Assembly: GCA_947626285.1 (NCBI GenBank)
Contig: CANQRR010000006.1
Location: forward strand, 1 to 64,000
Direction of reading: 5' to 3'
DNA length: 64,000 bases
Source of the DNA: an uncultured Lachnospiraceae bacterium
GTDB taxonomy: Bacteria; Bacillota; Clostridia; Lachnospirales; Lachnospiraceae
Under the pieces are notes generated by a model. It saw nothing but the letters and a program-made list of their open reading frames with translations, had not been told where the DNA came from and did not search any database. Positions 7,897 to 15,915 of this stretch are shown piece after piece (positions within the stretch are counted from its first letter, which is position 1; each line of letters starts with the position of its first letter). The translations under genes were made by a program, and so were the position numbers.

Positions 7897-7949
7897 CATA
7901 ATAAAACATAGTATCTCCCGCGGAACGAAGACAAGGAGGAAACGGAAAG

Positions 7950-9173
7950 ATGCAGATTTATGACGAGCTGGTGGCTCGCGGGCTGATCGCCCAGGTGACA
8001 GACGAGAAAGAGATCAGAGATTTGGTGAATAACGGCAAGGCGACGTTCTACATCGGCTTCGATCCGACAGCGGACAGCCTGCACGTGGGGCATTTTATGG
8101 CGCTGTGTCTGATGAAGCGCCTGCAGCAGGCCGGGAACAAGCCGATCGCGCTGATCGGCGGCGGCACGGCGATGATCGGAGACCCGTCCGGGCGGACGGA
8201 CATGCGCCAGATGATGACGAAGGAGACGATCCAGCACAACGGCGACTGCTTCAAGAAACAGATGAGCCGCTTCATCGATTTCTCGGACGGGAAGGCGCTG
8301 ATGGTGAACAACGCTGAATGGCTGCTGGATCTGAATTACGTGGACGTGCTGCGCGAGGTGGGCCCGCATTTCTCGGTCAACCGCATGCTGACCGCGGAGT
8401 GCTACAAACAGAGAATGGAGCGGGGGCTTAGCTTCCTCGAGTTCAACTACATGATCATGCAGAGCTACGATTTCTACGCATTGTTCCAGAAGTACGGCTG
8501 CAACATGCAGTTCGGCGGCGACGACCAGTGGAGCAATATGCTCGGCGGCACGGAGCTGATCCGGCGCAAGCTCGGCAAGGACGCCTACGCGATGACGATC
8601 ACGCTGCTCCTCAACTCCGAGGGCAAGAAGATGGGCAAGACGCAGAGCGGCGCCGTGTGGCTTGATCCGAACAAGACGTCCCCGTTTGACTTCTACCAGT
8701 ACTGGAGAAACGTGGCGGACGCGGACGTGCTCAAATGTCTGCGGATGCTGACCTTCCTGCCGCTTGAGCAGATCGACGAGATGGACAAGTGGGAGGGCAG
8801 CCAGCTCAACCAGGCGAAGGAGATCCTGGCCTACGAGCTGACGAGCCTGGTGCACGGCGAGGAAGAGGCGAAGAAGGCGCAGGAGGGCGCGCGCGCGCTG
8901 TTCTCCGGCGGAAATACGGAAAATATGCCGGTCGTAGAGATATCAGAAGCTGATCTGACGGACGGCGCGGTCGATGTGATCTCACTGCTTGTAAAAACCG
9001 GACTTGAAAAGTCGCGTTCGGACGGACGCCGTGCGATTGAGCAGGGCGGCGTGTCCGTGGACGGAGACAAAGTGACGGACGTGAAGGCAGTCGTGGCGGA
9101 AGAGAAGCTCTCCGGCGATGGCATCGTACTGCGCCGCGGAAAGAAGAAGTTCTGCAGAGTGACGCTTGTGTGA
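7950..9173 (+). CDS. tyrS: Tyrosyl-tRNA synthetase
   Basis: A 407-residue class Ic synthetase that charges tRNA-Tyr. The Rossmann core has [15 protein letters not shown], where HVGH (45-48) is the HIGH motif, and KMGKT near 227-231 is the KMSKS loop. [13 protein letters not shown] and the tyrosine-pocket residues around [11 protein letters not shown] are present. The C-terminal 75 residues form an S4-type RNA-binding domain ([19 protein letters not shown]). Length and motif order match the bacterial TyrS form rather than TyrZ, though I did not compare them by alignment. The start follows AAGGAGG. It is a one-gene unit with its own promoter and a terminator-bearing leader, implying regulation by premature termination. 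Confidence 0.97.
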   Translation: MQIYDELVARGLIAQVTDEKEIRDLVNNGKATFYIGFDPTADSLHVGHFMALCLMKRLQQAGNKPIALIGGGTAMIGDPSGRTDMRQMMTKETIQHNGDCFKKQMSRFIDFSDGKALMVNNAEWLLDLNYVDVLREVGPHFSVNRMLTAECYKQRMERGLSFLEFNYMIMQSYDFYALFQKYGCNMQFGGDDQWSNMLGGTELIRRKLGKDAYAMTITLLLNSEGKKMGKTQSGAVWLDPNKTSPFDFYQYWRNVADADVLKCLRMLTFLPLEQIDEMDKWEGSQLNQAKEILAYELTSLVHGEEEAKKAQEGARALFSGGNTENMPVVEISEADLTDGAVDVISLLVKTGLEKSRSDGRRAIEQGGVSVDGDKVTDVKAVVAEEKLSGDGIVLRRGKKKFCRVTLV

Positions 9174-9349
9174 CCGCTGATCTGAGTGATAGCAGTATGT
9201 ATTATAACTAAACGGTTTGATGACGTGTGCGGCGCCCGATTCTGATGACAAGGATATACAGGCTGTGTCGCTTTTGGCTCTGACGATAAGGATAAGGGCT
9301 ATGCCGCTTCCGCTTCGGAGACTGCGGCGCGATGGAAGGAGAGAAGGAT

Positions 9350-9919
9350 ATGACAGAGGAGCAGCAGAAAAAGATCAAAAACAGACTTACACTGCTGACA
9401 GTTGGTGTTATCGCGCTGTTGGCGATTCTGCTGATCGTCCTTGTAGCGACAAAGAAGATGAACACCGTCTGGTTTCCAATCGGAGCCGGTGTGATTCTGG
9501 GTCTGTACTGGATCGTCGTTGATGTTTTGCCGGTGATCTGGCTTCACCAGTTCGCGGACAAGACGGATGCGCAGAAACGTTCCTATTATATCTATGCTTT
9601 GATTGACGCGGTCGGTCTGGGCGGCCTGCTCTACTTCATCATGAGCCTGACGAGCATGACCGGCGCTCTGGTCTATGTGGCGAGCGTATTTCTCAAGAAG
9701 CGCTTCCACGACGAATATCTTGGCGTGAGCGAGGAAGAGACGGAGGACGGAGCTGCGGCAGACAAGGCGGGGACGGAGAAGGCGTCTGCAGAGCCGGAGC
9801 TACAGAGCCTGCCGGAGAGTACGCCGGCGGAAGGTGCGGAAGATCAGGCGGAAACATCTTTGGAAGAAGCTGCATCCGACGGGGCAGAGAGTACGGGGGA
9901 GCCGGAGGACGAACCGTAA
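9350..9919 (+). CDS. Membrane protein with acidic C-terminal tail, unrecognised
   Basis: A 189-residue protein I do not recognise. Three or four hydrophobic segments are visible: about 17-38 (LTLLTVGVIALLAILLIVLV), 45-66, 80-99 and 102-118. They are followed by a hydrophilic tail of about 70 residues that is rich in Glu, Ala, Ser and Pro and almost free of basic residues. The tail is probably disordered and cytoplasmic or external, which cannot be settled here. I start it at 9350 since the AAGGAG at 9335-9340 suits that ATG better than the one at 9332. It lies between tyrS and a CE4 deacetylase with no clear shared promoter. The 9174-9349 gap holds no gene. Confidence 0.6.
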   Translation: MTEEQQKKIKNRLTLLTVGVIALLAILLIVLVATKKMNTVWFPIGAGVILGLYWIVVDVLPVIWLHQFADKTDAQKRSYYIYALIDAVGLGGLLYFIMSLTSMTGALVYVASVFLKKRFHDEYLGVSEEETEDGAAADKAGTEKASAEPELQSLPESTPAEGAEDQAETSLEEAASDGAESTGEPEDEP

Positions 9920-9972
9920 CGCATGGAATGCGGACCGCTTTCATATAATGAAAGAAAAACACCGGGTGCGAT

Positions 9973-10842
9973 ATGAGAGCGGATCAAGTCGGGAATGGCG
10001 ATAAAAAAAGATCGGGCCGAAACGGCCTGTTTGCGGGATTTGGAGCCAGAATTGCGCGCTCCCTGTTTTTCTGGGGACTTGCGGCAATTCTGGCCTCTTC
10101 TGCTTATACGGGGATCGTGAAGAACAATTCAGCTGTGGGAGCCGGGGAGAAGATTCCGGCGGCAGTCCAGATGAATGGGAAAAAAGCGAGGACGTCGGAA
10201 AAGGGCATATCGAAGACGGGGTCAAATAACGCGTCAGAGACAGAATCGAATGGCGTATCGGAGACGGAGCCGGGCGATACAGCGGAGCAAAAGCGCGTGG
10301 CGCTGACGTTCGACGATGGACCGCACCCTTTTTATACGGAGGAGCTGCTGGACGGTCTGAAGGAGCGCGGCGCGAAGGCGACCTTTTTCGTGATCGGGAA
10401 AAATATCCCGGGCAACGAGGATGTGATCCGGCGCATGGACGAGGAGGGACATCTGATTGGGAACCATACCTACGACCATGCCAGGATCAGCAAGATGGAC
10501 AGGACGGCCGCCTGCGAGCAGATCGAGAAGACGAGCGCGCTTGTGCGGGAGCTGACCGGAAAAGACACGGAATTTGTCCGCCCGCCGTTCGGGGAGTGGA
10601 AGAAGGACCTGGAATGCTCTTTTGTGATGATCCCGGTGCTCTGGGACGTTGATCCGAAGGACTGGACGACGAAGAACGTGTCGGACATCGTGCGGCGGGT
10701 GCTGGAGGACGTGCAGGATGGCGACATCATTCTCCTGCACGATTATTACAAGTCTTCTGTGGAGGCGGCACTTCAGATCGTGGACGCGCTCCAAGGGAAA
10801 GGATATGAGTTTGTGACGGTCGACGAGTTGATTCTGGAGTAA
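9973..10842 (+). CDS. Membrane-anchored polysaccharide deacetylase (CE4, NodB domain)
   Basis: A 289-residue CE4 enzyme. An N-terminal hydrophobic segment (about 29-48) acts as a signal anchor, followed by a Ser/Thr/Glu-rich stalk to about 105 and the NodB domain. All CE4 motifs are intact: LTFDDGPHPF with catalytic base D114 and metal ligand D115, GNHTYDHA with ligands H165 and H169, RPPFGEW, and the late ILLHDYY. Such enzymes remove N- or O-acetyl groups from peptidoglycan (PgdA/PdaA-like) or other glycans outside the cell; which one is not evident. The start lacks a strong ribosome-binding site. It is one of three CE4 proteins in the window and the only secreted one with intact catalytic motifs. 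Confidence 0.88.
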   Translation: MRADQVGNGDKKRSGRNGLFAGFGARIARSLFFWGLAAILASSAYTGIVKNNSAVGAGEKIPAAVQMNGKKARTSEKGISKTGSNNASETESNGVSETEPGDTAEQKRVALTFDDGPHPFYTEELLDGLKERGAKATFFVIGKNIPGNEDVIRRMDEEGHLIGNHTYDHARISKMDRTAACEQIEKTSALVRELTGKDTEFVRPPFGEWKKDLECSFVMIPVLWDVDPKDWTTKNVSDIVRRVLEDVQDGDIILLHDYYKSSVEAALQIVDALQGKGYEFVTVDELILE

Positions 10843-11005
10843 GAAAGATTTTTATGTGTCACGAAATTGTCTCGCAAAATATTGATTAATCGTGTATAAT
10901 ACAAGTAAATAGTTTTTTTGTGACCGAACAGGCTGCGGGAAAGTGGATGTCATCCCGCGTTCGTGATAGGGGTATGTCGCCAGGGATGGGCGGCAGAGTG
11001 AGGCT

Positions 11006-12202
11006 ATGGCGGTAAAGGTACAGTTATTCGGAAAATTTACAATCACAGACGGTCGAAAGTCGATCAATGAGGAGACGCTGCACTCGAAGAAGCTCACGCG
11101 CATGCTGGCGTACATCATCGTCAACCGGGATTCCGTTCTGTCGCATCAGCGCCTGATCGAGGTGTTTTGGGAGGACGACACAAGACGCCCCGAGGGGGCT
11201 CTAAAGAATCTTATGTACCGGCTGCGCACGATCATGAAAGAGCTTGGCGACGAGCAGTACATATGCACGTTTCAGGGAGCGTACCAGTGGAATCCTGAGA
11301 TTCCGGTTGAGACAGATTATGAACGTTTTGAGGCGCTGGCTGAGAAGGTGCATGGATCGAGAAGAGATGGGGAGACAAAAAGACTCTGCGAGGAGGCGAT
11401 TGCCTGCTATCAGGGCAATATTTCTGTGCGGATCGCAGAGGAGCCGTGGATCCTTTCAAAGACGATCTGGTATCAGTCGCTTTACATGGACATCGTCAAG
11501 ACGCTGTGCGCGATCTATAAGGAAGAGGAAAAATGGAACCTCCTGGAGCAGCTCTGCAATCAGGCGCTTGCAGTGGAGGCATACGATGAGGAGATCCACT
11601 GCCGGATGCTTGAAAGCCTGCGCGGGCAGAAAAAGTACAAGCTTGCCGCAGCGCACTATGAGAGAGCTGCCAAGCTTTTTTACAACAATATGGGGATCCG
11701 GCTTTCCGGACGGATCCGGGAGATTTATCAGAGTCTGCTGCGCGAGAGTGGGGGTTCCACTTCAAGCATTGCCGCTCTGGTCGAAGAGACGAGAGAGCAC
11801 GAGGATCCGAAGGGAGCGTATCTGTGCGAGTATTCCGTATTCCGGCAGATTTATCGCGTGGAGGCGCGTCGGGTCACGCGGCTGGGAATCGCAGTGTACC
11901 TCCTTATGCTGACTGTGCAGCCAAAGAGCGGCGGTTTTGCGGAGGAGAGTGGAGAGACTATGCTCGGGAAGGCAGTGGACGCACTCGAAAAAGTGATCTG
12001 TGCTTCTCTCCGCGCGGGCGATGTGATCTCCCGCTACAGCCCGACGCAGTTCATCATAATCCTGCCGACCTGCTCCTACGAGTCCGGGACAGGCGTGGCA
12101 GAGCGGATCCGCAAGAATTTCCGGAAATCTGCGGAAAAGTATCGTTGCGACATCGCGTATGAACTGGCTGAGCTCTCCGCGGTCGATGTGAACCGACACT
12201 GA
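11006..12202 (+). CDS. BTAD (SARP-like) transcriptional regulator with degenerate GGDEF-like domain
   Basis: A 398-residue protein. Residues 1-95 form an OmpR-type winged helix as found in SARP regulators (VQLFGKFTITDGRKSI at the start, then the recognition region ALKNLMYRLRTIMKEL). Residues 100-240 match the bacterial transcriptional activation domain, a TPR-like helical bundle (YAW-like QGAYQWNPEIPVETDYERFE, then repeated helices). The last 120 residues resemble a diguanylate cyclase fold (LRAGDVISRYSPTQFIIILP), but the signature GGDEF is replaced by SPTQF, so no cyclase activity is expected. The fold call for this third part is inference. It has no signal peptide. A TATAAT box lies upstream near 10896. 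Its targets are unknown; the two downstream genes are candidates. Confidence 0.75.
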   Translation: MAVKVQLFGKFTITDGRKSINEETLHSKKLTRMLAYIIVNRDSVLSHQRLIEVFWEDDTRRPEGALKNLMYRLRTIMKELGDEQYICTFQGAYQWNPEIPVETDYERFEALAEKVHGSRRDGETKRLCEEAIACYQGNISVRIAEEPWILSKTIWYQSLYMDIVKTLCAIYKEEEKWNLLEQLCNQALAVEAYDEEIHCRMLESLRGQKKYKLAAAHYERAAKLFYNNMGIRLSGRIREIYQSLLRESGGSTSSIAALVEETREHEDPKGAYLCEYSVFRQIYRVEARRVTRLGIAVYLLMLTVQPKSGGFAEESGETMLGKAVDALEKVICASLRAGDVISRYSPTQFIIILPTCSYESGTGVAERIRKNFRKSAEKYRCDIAYELAELSAVDVNRH

Positions 12203-12344
12203 GAACGAAAACTGTTTCACAGTCGCATACCCGTGCATAAAATGTGCAAGACTCTCGGGATGGAGGGACTTGCACTCTTTGTTTTCGCAACATGCAGACC
12301 CGGGCATATAATAAATAGAACGATAATCGCTTGTGAGGTAAGAG

Positions 12345-12854
12345 ATGAATCTCGAGATGAGAGAGTGCAGGGCATGTGATACGCAGGAGCAAAGCGTCCG
12401 GGCTCCGGAGCCGTATACAGAGGAGAGGGAGCAGTTGTATCTGGCGATCCCGCGCGGAGGGCAAGGTATGGAGGAGATGCAGGAGGAGGAACGGGATCTC
12501 CGCAGGCTGCAATCCATGTATCCCGCCGCTGCGAAGCTGCTGCTGCCTTATGTCGAAGAGGAGTGCGATAAGATGGAATACGAAGGGAGCCCGATGTATG
12601 ACGAATGTCCGGATCGGACGACGATATACCGCATCGGGGAGCGCATCTTCGGGCAGGTGAAAGACCGGTTTCCGGAAGAAGCCAGGCAGGAGTCGGAGGA
12701 AGTGCTGGCGATGCAGTATCGGGATCCGGATGGATACGGAAGAAGTCCGGTACGGGATCTTGCGCGGGTGCTTTTGCTGCAGGAAATGCATCATCGGAGA
12801 AGACGACACGCCGCAGTCCGGAGCGCGGCTGCATTTGCCATTTCCGCCGGTTAG
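12345..12854 (+). CDS. Conserved-looking hypothetical protein
   Basis: A 169-residue, strongly charged, Glu/Arg-rich protein that I do not recognise. The central segment (RDLRRLQSMYPAAAKLLLPY followed by VEEECDKMEYEGSPMYDECP) is compact and cysteine-containing and looks like a small helical domain; the last 20 residues are Arg/His-rich. No signal peptide or membrane segment is present. A TATAAT box at 12307-12312 with a TTCGCA-like -35 lies 33 bases upstream, and a GAGGTAAG site precedes the ATG. It sits between the BTAD regulator and a large secreted protein and may be linked to them in function, but the sequence gives no direct evidence. Confidence 0.6.
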   Translation: MNLEMRECRACDTQEQSVRAPEPYTEEREQLYLAIPRGGQGMEEMQEEERDLRRLQSMYPAAAKLLLPYVEEECDKMEYEGSPMYDECPDRTTIYRIGERIFGQVKDRFPEEARQESEEVLAMQYRDPDGYGRSPVRDLARVLLLQEMHHRRRRHAAVRSAAAFAISAG

Positions 12855-12906
12855 TGGTATAGTGTAGATAAATGAGCAAAAATACCTTGGGACGGAGCGT
12901 ATTCTT

Positions 12907-15381
12907 ATGCATGATACGATAGCTCGGATAAAGAATATCATAGTGCGGGCGGTTGTTCTGAGCGTGGTCTTTGTCGTCGCGCTGATCAGCTTCAGCCGCA
13001 TGATCAACCAGACCGCGCCAAGCACGGCGGAAGCCATGGAGAGTTCGACGTTTCCTCTTGTCTATATGTGCAAAAACGGCGTCAACTACAACTGTCTGCA
13101 CGGATATACGCAGGAGATGGACGTGGAATATATCCGCGACACGGTGACGGTGCTCTCGGATGACCATCTGCTGGATATTCGGATCCAGCCCTTCGGCACG
13201 AACATTGAGAGTGTATCCTATGAGGTGCTGACGCTGGACGGTCTGGATTCACTCGAGAATACGAACGTGATCCGTATGGAAGAGCAGGACGGATACATTG
13301 CCGCGACGCTTCAGCTCCAGAACCAGATGCTGTTGGAGCAAGAGTATATTCTTAAGCTGCAGGTGACCGTGGGAGGCAGAGACATTTATTTTTATACGAG
13401 GCTGCTTTTGGAGGACGGGCTTCATCTGGACGCGTATCTCGACTTTGTGAGCGGATTCTATGAGAAATGCGTCTATAAGACGGATCAGAACGCGCTTGGC
13501 GCGGTCGTGGAGCCGGACGAGTCGACGGGACAGTCGCAAACGCTTGCCTCGATGAACATTCACGATACAGTCGCGCAGCTGATGTGGGGCGAGCTGAATC
13601 CGCAGATCTACTATAAGCCTACGCCGAGCCTTGTGGATATCAATGGGACGACGGCGTCCTTTGTCTTGGAGTACCGTATCTCCGCGGTAAATCAGCAGGG
13701 TGTGAACGAAGTGTACAACGTGAATGAATTTTACCGTTTGCGCTATACGGACACGCGTATCTTCCTGCTGGACTTCACGCGCACGACGGACGAGGTGTTT
13801 CAGACAGAAGGTACGATGCTGCAGCCGGAGGGGATCTGTCTCGGTATCACGGATCCGAATGTGGAGTACGCGTTTGACGAGCAGAAAAAAGTGGTTGCCT
13901 TTGTGCAGGAGAATGAGCTGTGGGCTTATCGGGTGAACGGCGGACAGCTTGTGCGCGTGTTTGGCTTCCCGCAGCAGGAGAACATGGATTACCGTGACTT
14001 CTACGCGCGCAACAATATCAAGATCCTGCGCGTGGACGAGTCCGGGGATATCTGGTTTGCGGTGTCCGGTTACATGAACCGCGGCAGGCGGGAAGGCCAG
14101 AACGGAATCGGCATCTATTTCTACGAGGAAGCATCCTCCACGGTGGAGGAGATTCTGTTTGTCGAGACGATGGAGGCCTACGATATGCTGAAGCTGGACA
14201 TCGATGCGCTCGCCTATGTCACAAACGACCGCTCCGCCTGCTACATCCTTCTGGAGGGTATTGTCTACCGGATCGATCTCAGGCAGCGGGAATACACGCA
14301 CGTGATCGACGGCGTGAAGACCGGCTGCTTTATAAGCTCTGAGTCAAATCGTTATTTCAGCTGGCTCAAAGAAGGTGAACGATATCGCTCGCAGACGCTC
14401 TATACGATGGACTTTGAAAGCGGCTCGGTCCGTGAGGTGACTTGTAGGGAAGACGAGAGGATACGGCCGGTGGCGTATATGGGCGAAGATCTGGTGTATG
14501 GGCTGGCGCTCGCCTCGGATATCATCGATCTGGACGAGGGAAGCGAGACATTTCCGATGTATCAGCTCGTGATCGTGAATGGGGACGGCGAACAGCTGAT
14601 GACCTATGAAGCGCCGCAGGCATATGTGACACAGGCAGAGCAGGTCAATCATGTCCTGAAGCTGACCAGGGTGGTTAAGACCGGTCTGGGCTACGCGGAG
14701 ACATTGGAGGACCAGATCGTGGGAATGAATACAGAGGAGGATGTAGTCTATGGTGTTGCGACGCAGGAAGAGGGGGCAAAACAGACGACGATCCTGCTGC
14801 GCGTCGGGACAGGCATTACGGATGAGAATCCGCAGGTGGTGACAAGCCGCGTTCTGGTACATGACGATCAGCGCGAGATTGAGATCCCCGGAAACACAGA
14901 GCGGGAGAAATTGTATTATGTTTATGCAGGCGGCAGCATGGAGAGCATGTGGCCGACGGCTGCGGAGGCGATCCGCCGGGCGGACGAGAAGGTGGGCGTA
15001 GTCATCAACCACGCCAAGGAGTTTGTCTGGGAGCGAGGCAACCGCGCGGAATCCAGCAAGATTAAGGTGGAAAACATACCGGAAGTCGTGACAAGCGGGA
15101 CGATGGACATCGAGACGCTGGAGGCGGCGCTTGGCAAGGATGTAGTCAATTTGAGCGGCTGTACGCTGGAGCAGGTGCTGTATTTCGTTGGACAGGGACA
15201 GCCGGTGCTGGCGGCGACGCCGGACGGAGTCGTCATCATTACCGGATATGATGACTTCGGCAACACGATCCTGCTCAAGCCGGGCGAGACAGAGACCTAT
15301 TTCTACGGTCCGCAGGATAGCAAGACGTTGTTCGAGCAGGCAGGGAATCGCTTCGTATCGTATCTGAAAACGGATTTGTAG
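12907..15381 (+). CDS. Large membrane-anchored protein, propeller-like with C39-like tail
   Basis: An 824-residue protein with one N-terminal transmembrane helix (about 10-32) and a large extracellular part. Residues 60-300 are beta-rich with no family I can name. Residues 310-640 show repeated short strands with turns (EQKKVVAFVQENELWAYRVN, IWFAVSGYMN, CYILLEGIVYRID) typical of a beta-propeller. The last 140 residues resemble a papain-like C39 peptidase fold (QGQPVLAATPDGVVIITGYD, then ILLKPGETETYFY), but the usual catalytic histidine before the VVIITGYDD strand is absent and no convincing catalytic cysteine is seen. It may be a substrate-binding pseudopeptidase. There is a TATAGT box at about 12857 in the short gap upstream. 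Domain assignments are inference from pattern only. Confidence 0.65.
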   Translation: MHDTIARIKNIIVRAVVLSVVFVVALISFSRMINQTAPSTAEAMESSTFPLVYMCKNGVNYNCLHGYTQEMDVEYIRDTVTVLSDDHLLDIRIQPFGTNIESVSYEVLTLDGLDSLENTNVIRMEEQDGYIAATLQLQNQMLLEQEYILKLQVTVGGRDIYFYTRLLLEDGLHLDAYLDFVSGFYEKCVYKTDQNALGAVVEPDESTGQSQTLASMNIHDTVAQLMWGELNPQIYYKPTPSLVDINGTTASFVLEYRISAVNQQGVNEVYNVNEFYRLRYTDTRIFLLDFTRTTDEVFQTEGTMLQPEGICLGITDPNVEYAFDEQKKVVAFVQENELWAYRVNGGQLVRVFGFPQQENMDYRDFYARNNIKILRVDESGDIWFAVSGYMNRGRREGQNGIGIYFYEEASSTVEEILFVETMEAYDMLKLDIDALAYVTNDRSACYILLEGIVYRIDLRQREYTHVIDGVKTGCFISSESNRYFSWLKEGERYRSQTLYTMDFESGSVREVTCREDERIRPVAYMGEDLVYGLALASDIIDLDEGSETFPMYQLVIVNGDGEQLMTYEAPQAYVTQAEQVNHVLKLTRVVKTGLGYAETLEDQIVGMNTEEDVVYGVATQEEGAKQTTILLRVGTGITDENPQVVTSRVLVHDDQREIEIPGNTEREKLYYVYAGGSMESMWPTAAEAIRRADEKVGVVINHAKEFVWERGNRAESSKIKVENIPEVVTSGTMDIETLEAALGKDVVNLSGCTLEQVLYFVGQGQPVLAATPDGVVIITGYDDFGNTILLKPGETETYFYGPQDSKTLFEQAGNRFVSYLKTDL

Positions 15382-15542
15382 AAGCGCCAAAAAATGTCGC
15401 GCAATTACAGAGATATATCTGAAAATTTTGAAGAAGATTTTGCAGATTATATGTTCGAAAACGTGAAACGAGTGTAAATCTGCACAAATTTTAAAAAGGC
15501 TGTTCCGTTTGAAGTGACATAAAGCGACAGAAAATTTGCAGT

Positions 15543-15614
15543 TTATCCACATTCGTTGAAGACGGAAATTCCGAAAAAGCGTACTTATACACCAAGTTAT
15601 CCACATTGTCCACA
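15543..15614 (+). other. Cluster of four DnaA-box-like sites
   Basis: Within the 534-base gene-free stretch 15382-15915, TTATCCACA occurs at 15543-15551 and 15597-15605 (both perfect to the TTATNCACA consensus). Near matches TTATACACC (15585-15593) and TTGTCCACA (15606-15614) lie between and beside them, all in one orientation. AT-rich sequence flanks the cluster. No dnaA, dnaN or other origin gene is nearby, so this looks like a DnaA-box cluster for titration or regulation rather than oriC. A TTGACA at 15718-15723 is the only other feature I see in the gap. Confidence 0.6.
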
Positions 15615-15841
15615 AAAAAAGCAAACACACAATTGGTTTACATAGTTTTTTTCAAGAACGAACGTTTTGTGGAAACTGATAAAATCGGACAGACTCATGA
15701 AAAGTTCCTCTGAGGGCTTGACAAACAAGTTTTGTTGTATATTTCGAGAAAAGTCAGAATAATCAGAATAGACTGCCTTGCAGATGCAACTTAAGGCATA
15801 AAGATTTCAGAAGAAAGAAATACCTGCAAAGAAAAAATAAG

Positions 15842-15871
15842 GCTCCCGCAGAATATGAATCCTGCGGGAGC
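15842..15871 (-). terminator. Intrinsic terminator of the NlpC/P60 gene
   Basis: GCTCCCGCAG (15842-15851) pairs perfectly with 15862-15871 over a 10-nt loop. On the minus strand it is followed by a T-run opposite the A-rich stretch at 15828-15840. Confidence 0.9.
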
Positions 15872-15915
15872 TGTTCTTATGCTGCCATGATAATACAGCC
15901 GAATCTCTGGGATCG

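Noticed and set aside
7832-7949. T-box riboswitch before tyrS
   Set aside because: No conserved T-box bulge sequence and too short before the terminator for stem I.
15543-15614. Chromosomal origin oriC
   Set aside because: DnaA boxes are present, but no dnaA, dnaN, gyr or rpmH genes are nearby and no clear unwinding element was shown.
15718-15743. Promoter TTGACA with TATATT after the DnaA-box cluster
   Set aside because: The spacer is 14 bases and no plus-strand gene follows, so it is unlikely to be a functional promoter.
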